Below are positions 10,111 through 19,648 of a stretch of DNA of 64,000 nt, piece by piece. Under the pieces are notes generated by a model that saw only the letters and a list, made by a program, of their open reading frames with translations, was not told where the DNA came from and made no database searches. The stretch is from Branchipolynoe longqiensis. Its lineage: Eukaryota; Annelida; Polychaeta; Phyllodocida; Polynoidae. The translations under genes and the position numbers were made by a program. Position 1 is the stretch's first letter; each line of letters opens with the position of its first letter. The stretch covers positions 60,166,917 to 60,230,916 of the forward strand of contig CM059198.1 of NCBI GenBank assembly GCA_030323885.1, written 5' to 3'.

Positions 10111-10255
10111 ATAGTAAGATAACAAGTAAAACAGTAATCATATCTCATATCGCCCATGTAGGCCTACGCATACAATGAAGGGTAGGGTGTTCTGAAGCAC
10201 ACTTCCAGTTAATGTTTGATAGGACGTCAAACACCAATCGACAACAACAACCAGT

Positions 10256-10366
10256 TAAAGCTGCATAGTCTGATGAAGATACACCATTTTCAAAACCAAA
10301 ATAATTATTTAGATTTGATTCTACATATCTAACTTAGATACTGGTGCACTTATCTAAGATGCATAG
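10256..10366 (+). mobile_element. TTAA-type MITE 5' fragment
   Basis: Starts TTAAAGCTGCATAGTCTGAT and stops after GATACTGGTGCACTTAT, where a second partial copy begins. Confidence 0.75.
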
Positions 10367-10962
10367 TCCGAAGAAAGCATCAAATTTTCAAAACCAACAG
10401 ACTCACCCAGATTTGATGGTACATATCTGACTTAGATACTGGTGCAAATATTAAAGTTGCATAGTCCGATCGTCGAATCGTTTTGAATTTCTCTCATTTT
10501 CAGAGATAAATATATCAGGTTGATCATTGTAAAGTACCTTACATTGGTTTGCAATAACTGTTATTTTAAATAGCTAACCTTGGAGATATTTGAAGTGCAA
10601 ACTTACAAAATTAGTTTTGGCAACCATGCCAAAACTCTGACACCATAGGCTTATGCAGTAACAGGTTCTATTAAATTGACTCATTATGCCTTTATATTTA
10701 GCAACAAGTGGTTAATAAGTGGATCAGTATCTAAGTTAGATACATATACTCAAATCTAGGTTAGATACATATAATCAAATTTAGGCTTTGAAAATTTGAT
10801 GTTTCATCGGACTGCGCAACTTTAAGCATTTGTTGCTACATTGATACTTAGATACTGGTGCACTTATTACACACTTGTCACCACCAAGGGATTTAAATAT
10901 TGAGGCAATTTAATATAGCTTGTTACTGCAGAAGCCTTCAAATATTTGAGAAGTTAGCCATG
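10367..10962 (+). mobile_element. TTAA-type MITE, plus orientation, split by a nested copy
   Basis: Left part 10367-10450 (GATGCATAGTCCGAAGAAAG to GGTGCAAATA), right part from 10826 (GCATTTGTTGCTAC) to about 10962, where it is cut by a SINE-1 copy. The interruption is at the internal TTAA. Confidence 0.75.
10451..10825 (-). mobile_element. TTAA-type MITE nested, minus orientation
   Basis: Complete copy bounded on both sides by TTAA: TTAAAGTTGCATAGTCCGAT at the left, CGGACTGCGCAACTTTAA at the right. About 375 bp, with a short internal duplication (TTAGATACATATA repeated near 10740-10780). Confidence 0.85.
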
Positions 10963-10968
10963 ACGTAA

Positions 10969-11222
10969 AGATTTATACTTGTCGCTTCCTAGCTAGGTGT
11001 TCGGCATTAATAGTATAGGGCAAGGACTGCTTGGCTCAGTGTCAGGATAATGTGACTGATTGGGATATCAGGTCATTGCGCTGGTGGTCTGGTATCCTAG
11101 TGGGGCAGCACTATGAAGTCGCCATGAATGCGCACTGTCACAAATCGGCGCTCGTCCTGATATGACCTGATATGTTGCCAGGACGTAAAACTTCATCAAT
11201 CAACCACTAACCAACCAACTAA
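10969..11222 (+). mobile_element. SINE-1 copy
   Basis: Body from TTTATACTTGTCGCTTCCTA through GTGGGGCAGCACTATGAAGT to GTTGCCAGGACGTAAAAC and an AACC-rich tail. Head truncated. Confidence 0.8.
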
Positions 11223-11359
11223 TTGATAGATTTGATAAATCACACTCTCACTGCAATTATATTCATATATCAACATGCATTCCAGTATATAACATTTGCT
11301 TACTTCTTCCCTATTATCAATGCGCACAAGTACGTGCTACTTCACACATCCAACCCAGC

Positions 11360-11430
11360 TTGGTTTGTTTGTTTGTTGGAGTTTTACATCCTGGCAACAT
11401 CTAAGGTCATATTAGGATGGGACCAGTGCC
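11360..11430 (-). mobile_element. SINE-1 3' fragment
   Basis: TTGTTTGTTGGAGTTTTACA and GGCAACATCTAAGGTCATAT, the reverse complement of the SINE-1 tail. Confidence 0.7.
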
Positions 11431-11608
11431 GCCGTGCTGACCAAGGAAGCTGTTTGCTGAATAAACATTCCCACAGGACAACGAAACAAGGGTGTTGTGC
11501 GACAGGATCCGCTGGTCCCTGGGAGTGAATGACGCTGGCACCCGGGGTGATTACACAACCGGAAGTGGGGAAGCGGACGCTTTGACATCACCACAGTGCA
11601 ATGTCATT

Positions 11609-11790
11609 TTGTTTATTTGCTTGTTGGGGTTTTGCATCCGAGCAACATCTGAGGTTAGATGATGATAGCTATATATACATGCATGAACTAATTCACAGAG
11701 GTTGTGGCTTCATAGTGCTGGGCCACTGGGCGACCATACCAGCGGCACTATGACCTGATATATCACTCAGTCAGTTATTCTGATGAGTCA
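11609..11790 (-). mobile_element. SINE-1 3' half, diverged
   Basis: Reverse orientation with GGGGTTTTGCATCCGAGCAA, CATAGTGCTGGGCCACTGGG and a CACTCAGTCA end; an internal piece is altered by an AT-rich insertion. Confidence 0.65.
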
Positions 11791-13195
11791 GCTACGTACT
11801 AATCTTCATCATCATCATGGCAGTGGCTAATTGTATGGGGATCGAATCCATTCCCTTCCACGCAGTAGTGAGGGCACCCTACCCACTCGCCATCCAGTCT
11901 AGTGCATGAGAACTAATTAATAATATCGTAAGGTTGTTGCAAATGGAGGGAACATCGGATATAGGGCAGGATTCAAACCCACATTGCTGCCATTCCGCGA
12001 TGAGTGACAGGGTAGCCTGCACTGAAATGTCCTATTACCAGATACCTGGAAGAAAGTATGAAAATCATGAAAAATTAGCTAATTTCTAAATTCTTCTATT
12101 TGGATGTACAATTAAAGTATAAATAACCAGAAAGTATGGCGAATGAACTAAATCCTTACTCTTTATTTTGATACTAACGTTAAGGACAGAACTTCAATGT
12201 AACAACCAATCATTTATTGATACAATCAGTAAACATGCCACTGGGGCGAACAGGAGGCTGGCTCCGAGTCTAGGTCTCGCGTGTGGAAACCTGAAGGCGG
12301 CTGGCACCTTGTGATCAGTAAGTGTGCATGAGGTCTGGTGGAGCCCCGATTAGTGTTTCAGCATGAAACGAAAATGTGCCTGGAGCGACAATAGTAAGAA
12401 TCAATAAACAATCAAGGTTTTAGGTAAAGAATCCCACAGCACTTAACCCCCTAGAAACGAGGGTTGGTGGGAGGGGAAATTTGACGTTGCTAGTTTGAAA
12501 GCTGCAAGAGAAGCGGCCGAGTCGGTGGGCGGAAGTTACGTCAGCAGCGAGGTCAAACAACGAGGTCAGTTCTTTACCTCGTGTGTGAATTAAACATGTT
12601 GCCTCACCAACATGCCTAATTAGCACATTCTTTTGCAAAACTTTAATCAGAACAAGTACCAGCTGAGTACCAAGGCATGTGATTGTGTTTTGTTTGGCAC
12701 TGAATCATTGTTGGCTACATAGGATACAAACAGATCCTATCAGAAAGAGCACTAATGGAGCTGTACTCCTTATATTATAGACATATATTTAAAACAAAAT
12801 CAAATTATGCCAAACAAATATAAAACACACCATATTTCATTCAGTGTTGGAGGCAAATTTTGTACAAGTAAATAAACAAATCGTCAAATGTGAATATATT
12901 AAAAAGAAAACAAGATAGAAGATGTTTGTGTGTTATTCTGCATTTAACTAGCACTCTGTGATTTATCTTAAATAAATACCCAGTTTACAGATCTAACAAC
13001 ATGACTGCCGGTACCTACTATTACGTGTTATAGGGCCTCAGATAATCGGCTTGGAGTAATACATGACCTACTTGGAGTAATACATGACCTACTTGGAGTA
13101 ATACATGACCTACTTGGAGTAATACATGACCTACTTAGCGAGCAATAGCGGGGCAATGACCCGTGGGTAGTACATAATATTCGAGCCGGATCCAA
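11791..13195. other. Unassigned region with a short tandem repeat
   Basis: No gene recognised. A GATCGAATCC phrase near 11840 and GGATTCAAACCC near 11970 look like worn tRNA-SINE B boxes. At 13048-13134 the 21-mer beginning CTTGGAGTAATACATGACCT is repeated four times almost perfectly. Confidence 0.4.
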
Positions 13196-13552
13196 TTAAA
13201 ATTGCATTGTCCGATGGTTTTGAGTTTCTGCCATTTTTCTGAGATAATTATATTTAATTGGTTGTTATAACCTACCTTACTTTAGTTTGAAGTAACTTTC
13301 ATTTTAAATGGCTTAACTTTTCAGATATTTGAAGTGCAAACATCCTAAATTGATTTTGACAAGCATGCCAAAACTCTAACACCATAGGCTTATGCAGTAA
13401 CATGTTCTGTTAAATTGACTCACTATGCCCTTCTATGTGGAAACAAAATGTTTAATAAGTGCACCAATATCTAAGTTAGATATGTAGAATCAAATCTAGG
13501 TGGATGTTTTTGTTTTCAAAATTTGATGCTTCATCGGACTATGCAGCTTTAA
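13196..13552 (-). mobile_element. TTAA-type MITE, full length
   Basis: TTAAAATTGCATTGTCCGAT at the left and CATCGGACTATGCAGCTTTAA at the right, TTAA on both sides. Internal TTAA intact in ATGTTTAATAAGTGCACC, the site that was hit in two other copies. The 60-codon frame at its end is fortuitous. Confidence 0.88.
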
Positions 13553-13628
13553 TCATTCTTAAATTGATAGCTGCACTATTCTATAACTCATGTATTCCTA
13601 TCATGAAGTACGCTTGCTTGTTCATTTT

Positions 13629-13885
13629 AATGTTAAAGTTACGTAATCCGATGAAGGCATCAAATTTTCCTGAACAAAATATTTAGGTAGATTTGATTCT
13701 ACATTTCCCATTTAGATAATGGTGTATTTTAATACATGTGTCCCTGCATACAAGGTGACGCGTAAATCTATGTAATAGAATGTGCTACTTTAAAGACTAT
13801 GCTCTAAGAATGTCGATGTGCATGCCAACATAAATTTGCAACGTTTGCAATTCAAATATCCCCAAAGTTAGCATTGCTTAATAAC
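13629..13885 (+). mobile_element. TTAA-type MITE, 3' truncated and diverged
   Basis: GTTAAAGTTACGTAATCCGA start, CAAATATCCCCAAAGTTAGC toward the broken end. More diverged than neighbouring copies. Confidence 0.65.
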
Positions 13886-14560
13886 TGCTCTGCACGCTGA
13901 AACCCCTTCCTACCCCTACCCCATCCCTACTACACCTTCTTTCAAAACGTATTACCTAACATTTTCCTTGAAAATGACATAAAACCTGTCTGATGTAAGT
14001 CCCCACTGCAATCTCAGACTTCCGATCCCATCATTACGCCACATAATACAACACACTTGTGATGGGATCCAACAATGGGCAGGTTTCTCGCATCTGGTAT
14101 TGGTGACTGGATCCACTGATTTGCATATTTAAAATAATATATATATATGTGTATTGGAGATATGTTATATCTTTTTGAAAAAGGAAGAGAGACATACAAA
14201 GGAAGAAAGAAGAAGTGTTTAAGGACAATTCTAGAATCATGCAATACCACATGATGCATGCTCACCAAGCGCATACTAGTTTTATTGAACTGGAATTGTA
14301 TGCAGTTACTATTACAACTAATAGTTCATTTATATTATGCTTCTATCATCGAACTGTATTTTCATGTGGTTATTATTGCAACTGATATTGTCATTTATGT
14401 ATCAACAAATTGTACTGAATCGCCGGAAGACCAGTGCTCTGGCGTGGACAAAAGTCTTTATTGTCTGAATAAAATACATTTAGTAATAATAAAAGAAGAC
14501 ACACATATCGAAATAGTCCGGAATCGGTTGCCAGACAATATTTGAAACGCCCACCCAGAC
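13886..14560. other. Unassigned AT-rich region
   Basis: Nothing recognised. Open frames at 14014-14274 (minus) and 14258-14545 (plus) lack motifs and suitable composition. Confidence 0.35.
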
Positions 14561-14574
14561 ACAGCAAAAGGACA

Positions 14575-14780
14575 ACACAACTCACTGACAAGCTTGCCTT
14601 CTAACCATTACACTACTTAGGCTCCCTGATGCAATCACGCTAGCCATGCCTACCTGCCTATATAGCTCCTTGGCTGAGAGGTGAGTGCAGACTACTACAC
14701 TCATCGTGATGGGATTGTCAGTAGTATTTAAATGATTTAAATCCATAAGTATGTTAATGTTTACAATTATATACATCCAG
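14575..14780 (-). mobile_element. SINE-3 fragment (tRNA-derived)
   Basis: Contains CTTCTAACCATTACACTACT, TTAGGCTCCCTGATGCAATC and CTGCCTATATAGCTCCTTGG, shared with 14940-15040, 41663-41800 and 57480-57620. In the last three, the reverse complement has a worn tRNA A-box region (GGTAGTGTCATGGTTAGTA). Confidence 0.6.
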
Positions 14781-14897
14781 GCAATGCACTTCCATAATAC
14801 TTACAGAGGGTAGGTTCAACAGCAATCAGGCATCATGTATGTACCTTGTATAATATACAGGTCATGGCGACCAGTGTTGTGGCATTTGTTGAAAAAG

Positions 14898-15045
14898 TTT
14901 GATTATTGCGGCTAGGGCAGGATTCGGAGCGACACCTCTTGCGTTCAGGGTTAGCATACTGACCATTACTCTACCTACGCTCGCTGACACAATCACACTA
15001 CCTATGCCTGGATATGAGGCGCCTTGCCTGAGAGGTCAGTGTAGA
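14898..15045 (-). mobile_element. SINE-3 fragment (tRNA-derived)
   Basis: Same family as 14575-14780: ATTACTCTACCTACGCTCGC, CCTATGCCTGGATATGAGGC, GCCTGAGAGGTCAGTGTAG; AT-rich tail region follows. A GGATTCGGAGCGAC phrase sits where the B box should be. Confidence 0.6.
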
Positions 15046-15689
15046 ATCCAAATATATATATATATAAGTAAATATATATAAATATATATATATATGTACA
15101 AAGCATTATGCGAGTATAACTATACAGAGGTAAAAATTACTTATTATTATGATTATTGTTACACATCAGATACCACACTGTACCAGTGGCGCCATCTTGG
15201 CCCACCTGGCCTCCACCGGATGTTGACCAGTGTCAGTCACGCAGGAGGATTAATAAATTTCAGTGCAAGCGGGTCGGAAGTTGATAACGACCAGATACAG
15301 GTGGCTTATAGGAGGTCACAGCCCCTGATAGGTGGCGCTGTGTGGCCAAACCTGGAACTAAGCGATGTCATACACTAGCTCTGGTTCGCAATTAACAAAA
15401 CAAATATAACTGAAGATGGTAGTGTCCTTCTTTATATTGCCATAATAGATTATAGAGAACATATATGTACTATATCATTTATTATGTGGATATAAATAAG
15501 GCAGCCCTTTAAATGTTTCCCAGTAACCATCTTCTTCCATGTTATTTGCTGCGGAGCGGGTCATTCTCTATTCCCCCCACCTCCTATACCGTGAGCCAAC
15601 TGTTACTCTGCTCACTTTTAAAACTTTTTTTAGGTAGGGCATATATTCTCCTGCCAGAGAATATGTACATATATATATATATAAGTAGT
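15046..15689. other. Unassigned region with TA microsatellites
   Basis: (TA)n runs at about 15053-15093 and 15668-15683. 15180-15380 is less AT-rich (GTGGCGCCATCTTGGCCCAC) but no coding signature stands out. Confidence 0.35.
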
Positions 15690-15860
15690 ACATATCGCTT
15701 GTTTGCCACTATACAGACAGAGAAACTTATTTCTTTTGGCCACATCATTCGTCAGAGTTCAATATACCATACATTATTGGAAGGGAAGGTGAATGGCAGC
15801 AGAGGGAGAGGGAGACCAAGAACATCATGGTTTACAAATATTTCACAGTGGACAGGCTTG
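15690..15860 (+). pseudogene. LINE ORF2 C-terminal fragment, left part
   Basis: One open frame reads like the extreme C-terminus of an invertebrate endonuclease-reverse transcriptase LINE: EKLISFGHIIRQSS, then NGSRGRGRPRTSW and FTNISQWTGL. The LINE is 5' truncated at about 15690. Its last codon here is TTG at 15858-15860, and the same frame resumes at 18316 with AAT. This element is distinct from the LINE at 38 kb, though both belong to the broad RTE/'craniofacial development protein 2-like' type; that class name is from memory of such proteins, not a search. Confidence 0.75.
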
Positions 15861-15889
15861 GTCGTAATGCGAAGCATTTCGTTTGATGC

Positions 15890-16075
15890 GAGGGGAGGGA
15901 GAGCGACTCACCCGGCCCTGAGCGACTCACCCCCCCCTCCTGCCACTGCTCACCTCCCCCCGCCCCTGAGCGACTCACCCCCGCCACTGCTCACCTCCCC
16001 CCGGCCCTGAGCGACTCACCCCCTCCTGCCTCTGCTCACTTCCCCCCTTATAAGGCCGCCCGCCGGCCTCCCTCA
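15890..16075 (+). promoter_or_regulatory. Promoter of unit 1
   Basis: GAGCGACTCACC occurs four times (from about 15900) and TGCTCACCTCCCCCC-type boxes alternate with it, followed by CCCCCCTTATAAGG with TATAAG at 16049-16054. A CTCAGGCACTCAG sequence about 25-30 bp downstream could hold the start site. The ACTCA cores resemble AP-1 half sites, which is only suggestive. Confidence 0.6.
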
Positions 16076-16197
16076 GGCACTCAGCCTCCAGCCGCCTTCC
16101 AGCTCTCTGCCCTTTTCTTCTGCCTCTCCCCTCTCCAGTTTTCCTGCTTTGGCTCTACACCTCGGATCGCTGACTCACCCCAGCTCCAGCTTCAGCT

Positions 16198-17502
16198 ATG
16201 CCTAAAGGAAATGGACGTGGACGGAAGGGCTCCCGGGCCGCCCCCCGCACCCCGGGGCCCTCTCCGTCCCCCGGGAGGGACGAGTCACCGGCCTCCGTCT
16301 CGGTCTCCCCCCCAGCTCTCCTCTTTTTCCACCTCGGATCGCTGCTACGCCTCAGCTTCAACATGCCTCAAGGGAAAGGACGTGGACGGAAGGGCTCCCG
16401 GGCCGCCCAGGCACCGCCCAGGCACCGCCCCGGGGAGCACAGACCCCGGCCGCCTCGGCGGATTTTTGATCCGCCGGCCTCCCCCCGGCCGGCCCGGGGG
16501 GGCCCTTCCCGGCGCCTCACCTTCACCACTGCCGACAGCCCCGCGACCTCCACCGACAACCTCCCAGAGACCACCGATCGCAGCGCCGCCCAGTCACAGC
16601 CGGGGTCATCACCTCGGACCTCACACCTCAGACCACAGCTCAGCCCAGCCTCGCCTCACGAGGAACCCTCTGCCAGACAACACCCGCCGCCGACCATGAC
16701 GTCCACCGACAACCTCCCAGCGACCACCGATCGCAGCGCCGCCCAGTCACAGCCGGGGACCACCACCTCGGACCTCACACCTCAGACCACAGCCCAGCCC
16801 AGCCTCGCCTCACGAGGAACCCTCTGCCAGACAACACCGCCGCCGACCATGCCGTCCACCGACAACCTCCCAGCGAACACCGATCGCAGCGCCGCCCAGT
16901 CACAGCCGGGGACCACCACCTCGGACCTCACACCTCAGGGCCACAGCCCAGCCCAGCCTCACCTCACGAGGAACCCTCTGCCAGCACAACACCCGCCGCC
17001 GACCATGCCGTCCACCGACAACCTCCCAGCGAACACCGATCGCAGCGCCGCCCAGTCACAGCCGGGGACCACCACCTCGGACCTCACACCTCAGACCACA
17101 GCCCAGCCCAGCCTCGCCTCACGAGGAACCCTCTGCCAGACAACACCGCCGCCGACCTTGCCGTCCACCGACAACCTCCCAGCGAACACCGATCGCAGCG
17201 CCGCCCAGTCACAGCCTCGCCGGACCTCCTCACCGGATCCCCCCAAGGAGCGGGCCTCCTCTATTTTTGGCCGCCCGCCCCTTGTCGACGTAGGCCCCGG
17301 ACACTCCCGCCCACACAGGGAACCCCGCACCTCACACCTCTCCGGGCCCCGCCTCGGGCGCCCCACGCCCCCGCCTCGGGCGTGCCTCGAGCCCTCTCCT
17401 TACTCTTTGGCGGAGGGCTCCTCGGCCCCCCCCTCTACCAACTCTGACACTGCTCCTTATGAGCCCCTCACTATTTATCCTCTGCTCCTCATGAGCCCCT
17501 GA
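16198..17502 (+). CDS. Proline/serine/threonine-rich repeat ORF of the novel element (434 aa)
   Basis: I do not recognise the product. The ATG follows the TATA promoter by about 150 bp and a pyrimidine tract ending CTCTCCAG. The N-terminus MPKGNGRGRKGSRAA is basic; a near copy, MPQGKGRGRKGSRAA, starts at the second ATG (16363) because the leader plus start region is duplicated. Residues about 118-345 are five 51-residue repeats (the last partial) built on STDNLPANTDRSAAQSQPG, LTPQTTAQPSLASRG and TPPPT. No Cys/His knuckle, protease, integrase or membrane segment is seen. It is likely disordered if made. Codon composition simply follows the GC-rich DNA, and another frame (16211-16699) is also open, so translation is uncertain. 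Unit 2 has lost this ORF. Confidence 0.4.
   Translation: MPKGNGRGRKGSRAAPRTPGPSPSPGRDESPASVSVSPPALLFFHLGSLLRLSFNMPQGKGRGRKGSRAAQAPPRHRPGEHRPRPPRRIFDPPASPRPARGGPSRRLTFTTADSPATSTDNLPETTDRSAAQSQPGSSPRTSHLRPQLSPASPHEEPSARQHPPPTMTSTDNLPATTDRSAAQSQPGTTTSDLTPQTTAQPSLASRGTLCQTTPPPTMPSTDNLPANTDRSAAQSQPGTTTSDLTPQGHSPAQPHLTRNPLPAQHPPPTMPSTDNLPANTDRSAAQSQPGTTTSDLTPQTTAQPSLASRGTLCQTTPPPTLPSTDNLPANTDRSAAQSQPRRTSSPDPPKERASSIFGRPPLVDVGPGHSRPHREPRTSHLSGPRLGRPTPPPRACLEPSPYSLAEGSSAPPSTNSDTAPYEPLTIYPLLLMSP
16546..17216 (+). repeat. 153-bp minisatellite within the ORF
   Basis: GACAACCTCCCAG recurs at 16555, 16708, 16861, 17017 and 17170: spacings 153, 153, 156, 153. All are multiples of three, so the reading frame is kept throughout. 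Confidence 0.9.
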
Positions 17503-17645
17503 CTCTTTGCTCCTCGCGAGCCCCCTGCTCCTCATGAGCCCCCTGTATTGATATGTGCCTCCTCAGCCTGTTTACCTCCTCAGTTACCCTGTTTGTACCT
17601 TACTTTGTCATTTATTGTTGTTCACTGTTTCTCTGTATGTTGCCC

Positions 17646-17709
17646 GAGGCGTCACAATAAACGCCTCAGTTTTCCCACCTCCGCCTCTGTTCTTCCTTCT
17701 CGCGCATCG
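17646..17709 (+). terminator. Polyadenylation signal in a hairpin loop, unit 1
   Basis: GAGGCGT (17646-17652) pairs with ACGCCTC (17661-17667) around an 8-base loop; AATAAA lies at 17656-17661. A T/C-rich stretch follows (TTTTCCC, TGTTCTTCCTTCTC) before the unit end. Displaying AAUAAA in a hairpin is known for some retroviral R regions. Confidence 0.6.
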
Positions 17710-18315
17710 GTCGTAATGCGAAGCATTTCGTTTGATGCGAGGGGAGGGAGAGCGACTCACCCGGCCCTGAGCGACTCACCCCCCCCTCCTGCCACTGCTC
17801 ACCTCCCCCCGCCCCTGAGCGACTCACCCCCGCCACTGCTCACCTCCCCCCGGCCCTGAGCGACTCACCCCCTCCTGCCTCTGCTCACTTCCCCCCTTAT
17901 AAGGCCGCCCGCCGGCCTCCCTCAGGCACTCAGCCTCCAGCCGCCTTCCAGCTCTCTGCCCTTTTCTTCTCCACCCACCCACCCAACTCTCCCTCCTCTA
18001 CCCTCCCCCCTCTGCGGCGGAGGGCTCCTCGGCCCCCCCTCTACCAACTCTGACACTGCTCCTTATGAGCCCCTCACTATTTATCCTCTGCTCCTCATGA
18101 GCCCCTGACTCTTTGCTCCTCGCGAGCCCCCTGCTCCTCATGAGCCCCCTGTATTGCTATGTGCCTCCTCAGCCTGTTTACCTCCTCAGTTACCCTGTTT
18201 GTACCTTACTTTGTCATTTATTGTTGTTCACTGTTTCTCTGTATGTTGCCCGAGGCGTCACAATAAACGCCTCAGTTTTCCCACCTCCGCCTCTGTTCTT
18301 CCTTCTCGCGCATCG
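17710..18315 (+). repeat. Tandem unit 2 (606 bp), internally deleted
   Basis: 17710-17970 repeats 15861-16121; 18014-18315 repeats the last roughly 300 bp of unit 1. The 1.29-kb middle with the ORF is replaced by about 43 bp of C/A-rich DNA (CCACCCACCCACCCAAC). TATAAG at 17898-17903 and AATAAA at 18262-18267 are kept, so a short non-coding transcript of a few hundred bases is possible. Confidence 0.8.
18252..18315 (+). terminator. Polyadenylation signal in a hairpin loop, unit 2
   Basis: Same stem (GAGGCGT/ACGCCTC at 18252-18258 and 18267-18273) and loop as in unit 1, and the same downstream T/C-rich end. Confidence 0.6.
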
Positions 18316-18409
18316 AATTATTCACAGTCTATCAGAACAGCACACCATCTGGACAAGTGGAGAACCATTGCATCCAACCCTCGACTAGAGGATGGAACAA
18401 TTGATTGAT
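18316..18409 (+). pseudogene. LINE ORF2 C-terminal fragment, right part
   Basis: Continues the frame broken at 15860: NYSQSIRTAHHLDKWRTIAS, then NPRLEDGTID and TGA at 18406-18408, followed by a LINE-like 3' end with ATTGATTGATTGAG. Confidence 0.75.
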
Positions 18410-19054
18410 TGAGTACATATCATGCAGCATGGTAAACGCAAGAGCTCCACGCATGTGAGGGTGTGTCCAAGCAATAATTTGAGTTAGTAAGGAAGGCGGA
18501 GGCTCCTAGGGGCGGTTTATTTTCCTGATCTGCTCCCTCTAGTCCCTGCTTCCACACACACACATGGTGGAGACATTGATATGACATCGGCGACTGATAA
18601 CCGCTACTTCCGCCCAGCGCTGTGAACGTCGGGTGCCGGGCGGGTTTATCAGGATTCCTGGCAGGAGGCGCCCCCAGTGCACTGACACACGCCAGGAGCT
18701 CCCGCCCCTCCCTCCTCGCGACACCCCTCCCCTCAGTTCGCTCCCCCTCATCCTGCCTCCCACCCCTCCTCTCCCCTCTCCTCCCGCCCCTCCCCTAACC
18801 TTACTATCCACACCCAACCACTCGCACCCAACTACCACACCCAGCCACCCTCATCCCACCACTCACACCCAACCACCCACATCCAACCACCCACGCCCAA
18901 CCACCCACATCCATTCCAGAAATGGTAGTTTATCTAATAGGGGTGAAGCACACTGAGGTACCACACGCCCCACTTCCGGGAATGAAAACACACCAGGGAT
19001 CAGCTTCGGTCCTTCCTCGACAACCAGCGGGCAGTGCCGGAGAAGACACATATT
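18410..19054. other. Unassigned region with C-rich tract
   Basis: 18700-18910 is CCTCCCC- then CCAACCACCCAC-rich. Frames such as 18633-18956 only translate it. No element assigned. Confidence 0.4.
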
Positions 19055-19648
19055 CTGAAGCTCTGGTCACATACGCATTAGTCAATGTAGTTGAACATAG
19101 TTGAACGTAGGATAGATTAATCTGGGTCAAACATGGTGTAAGTGCATTAAAGTATGGAGAAAAATGTTAAGGTACGGCAGAATTTGGATAAATACGGCAT
19201 GGATGCTGGTACGTTCAACTACATTCAACTACGTTCAACTATGCTCAACTATGTTAGCCTCCCCCACGGTCAACTGCGTTCAACTATGTCCAAGTACACT
19301 AAAGTATGCTGGAGTACAGTAGAGTAAGCTTGAGTACATTAAGAGTATGGAGACTTTGCCACAGTATGTTAGCCTCTAACATAGCGCTCTTTCGAACATG
19401 TCCAAAGATTAAATTGGAACTCACGGCCCACCCACATTATTACCAAGTGAAGCCTCGGTCACATACACATTAGTGAACGTAGTTGAATGTAGTTAGAATA
19501 ACATGGGTGAAATGTGCTGTCACTACGTTCAAATAGGTTAAGGTACGGCAGGTTTTGGTTGATGACACACCTAATGGTACAGATAAATATGATCCGGTAG
19601 GGATCCCGGTATGTTACGATACGGATTCTGGTGTGTCCAACTATATTC

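Larger units (their letters stand above)
15861..17709 (+). repeat. Tandem unit 1 (1,849 bp) of the novel element
   Basis: Order: terminal 20-30 bp with ATGCGAAGCAT palindrome, four GCGACTCACC boxes, TATA at 16049, leader, 434-codon ORF with 153-bp repeats, hairpin-borne AATAAA at 17656, terminal GCGCATCG. Confidence 0.8.
15861..18315 (+). mobile_element. Novel GC-rich tandem element inserted in a LINE
   Basis: 2,455 bp placed exactly between two codons of the LINE fragment, with no target duplication (or one G at most). It consists of two units that both start GTCGTAATGCGAAGCATTTC and end CTTCTCGCGCATCG. Each carries a TATA promoter and an AATAAA signal. The units share 261 bp at the left with no difference I can see, and about 300 bp at the right with one substitution (near 17548/18153) and one indel, so the duplication is recent. 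It is far more GC-rich than its flanks. There are no TG..CA LTR ends, no TIR of transposase type and no recognised enzyme. It may be a non-autonomous element moved by a site-specific recombinase or as a circle; that is inference. Confidence 0.75.

Noticed and set aside
15861..15895. Hammerhead ribozyme (retrozyme) at the tandem junction
   Set aside because: I looked for the conserved CTGATGA and GAAA core around the junctions and did not find it.
15861..18315. Ordinary LTR retrotransposon or solo LTR
   Set aside because: Both units carry promoter and poly(A) signal, but the arrangement is two tandem units, not LTR-internal-LTR. There are no TG..CA ends and no 4-6 bp target duplication.
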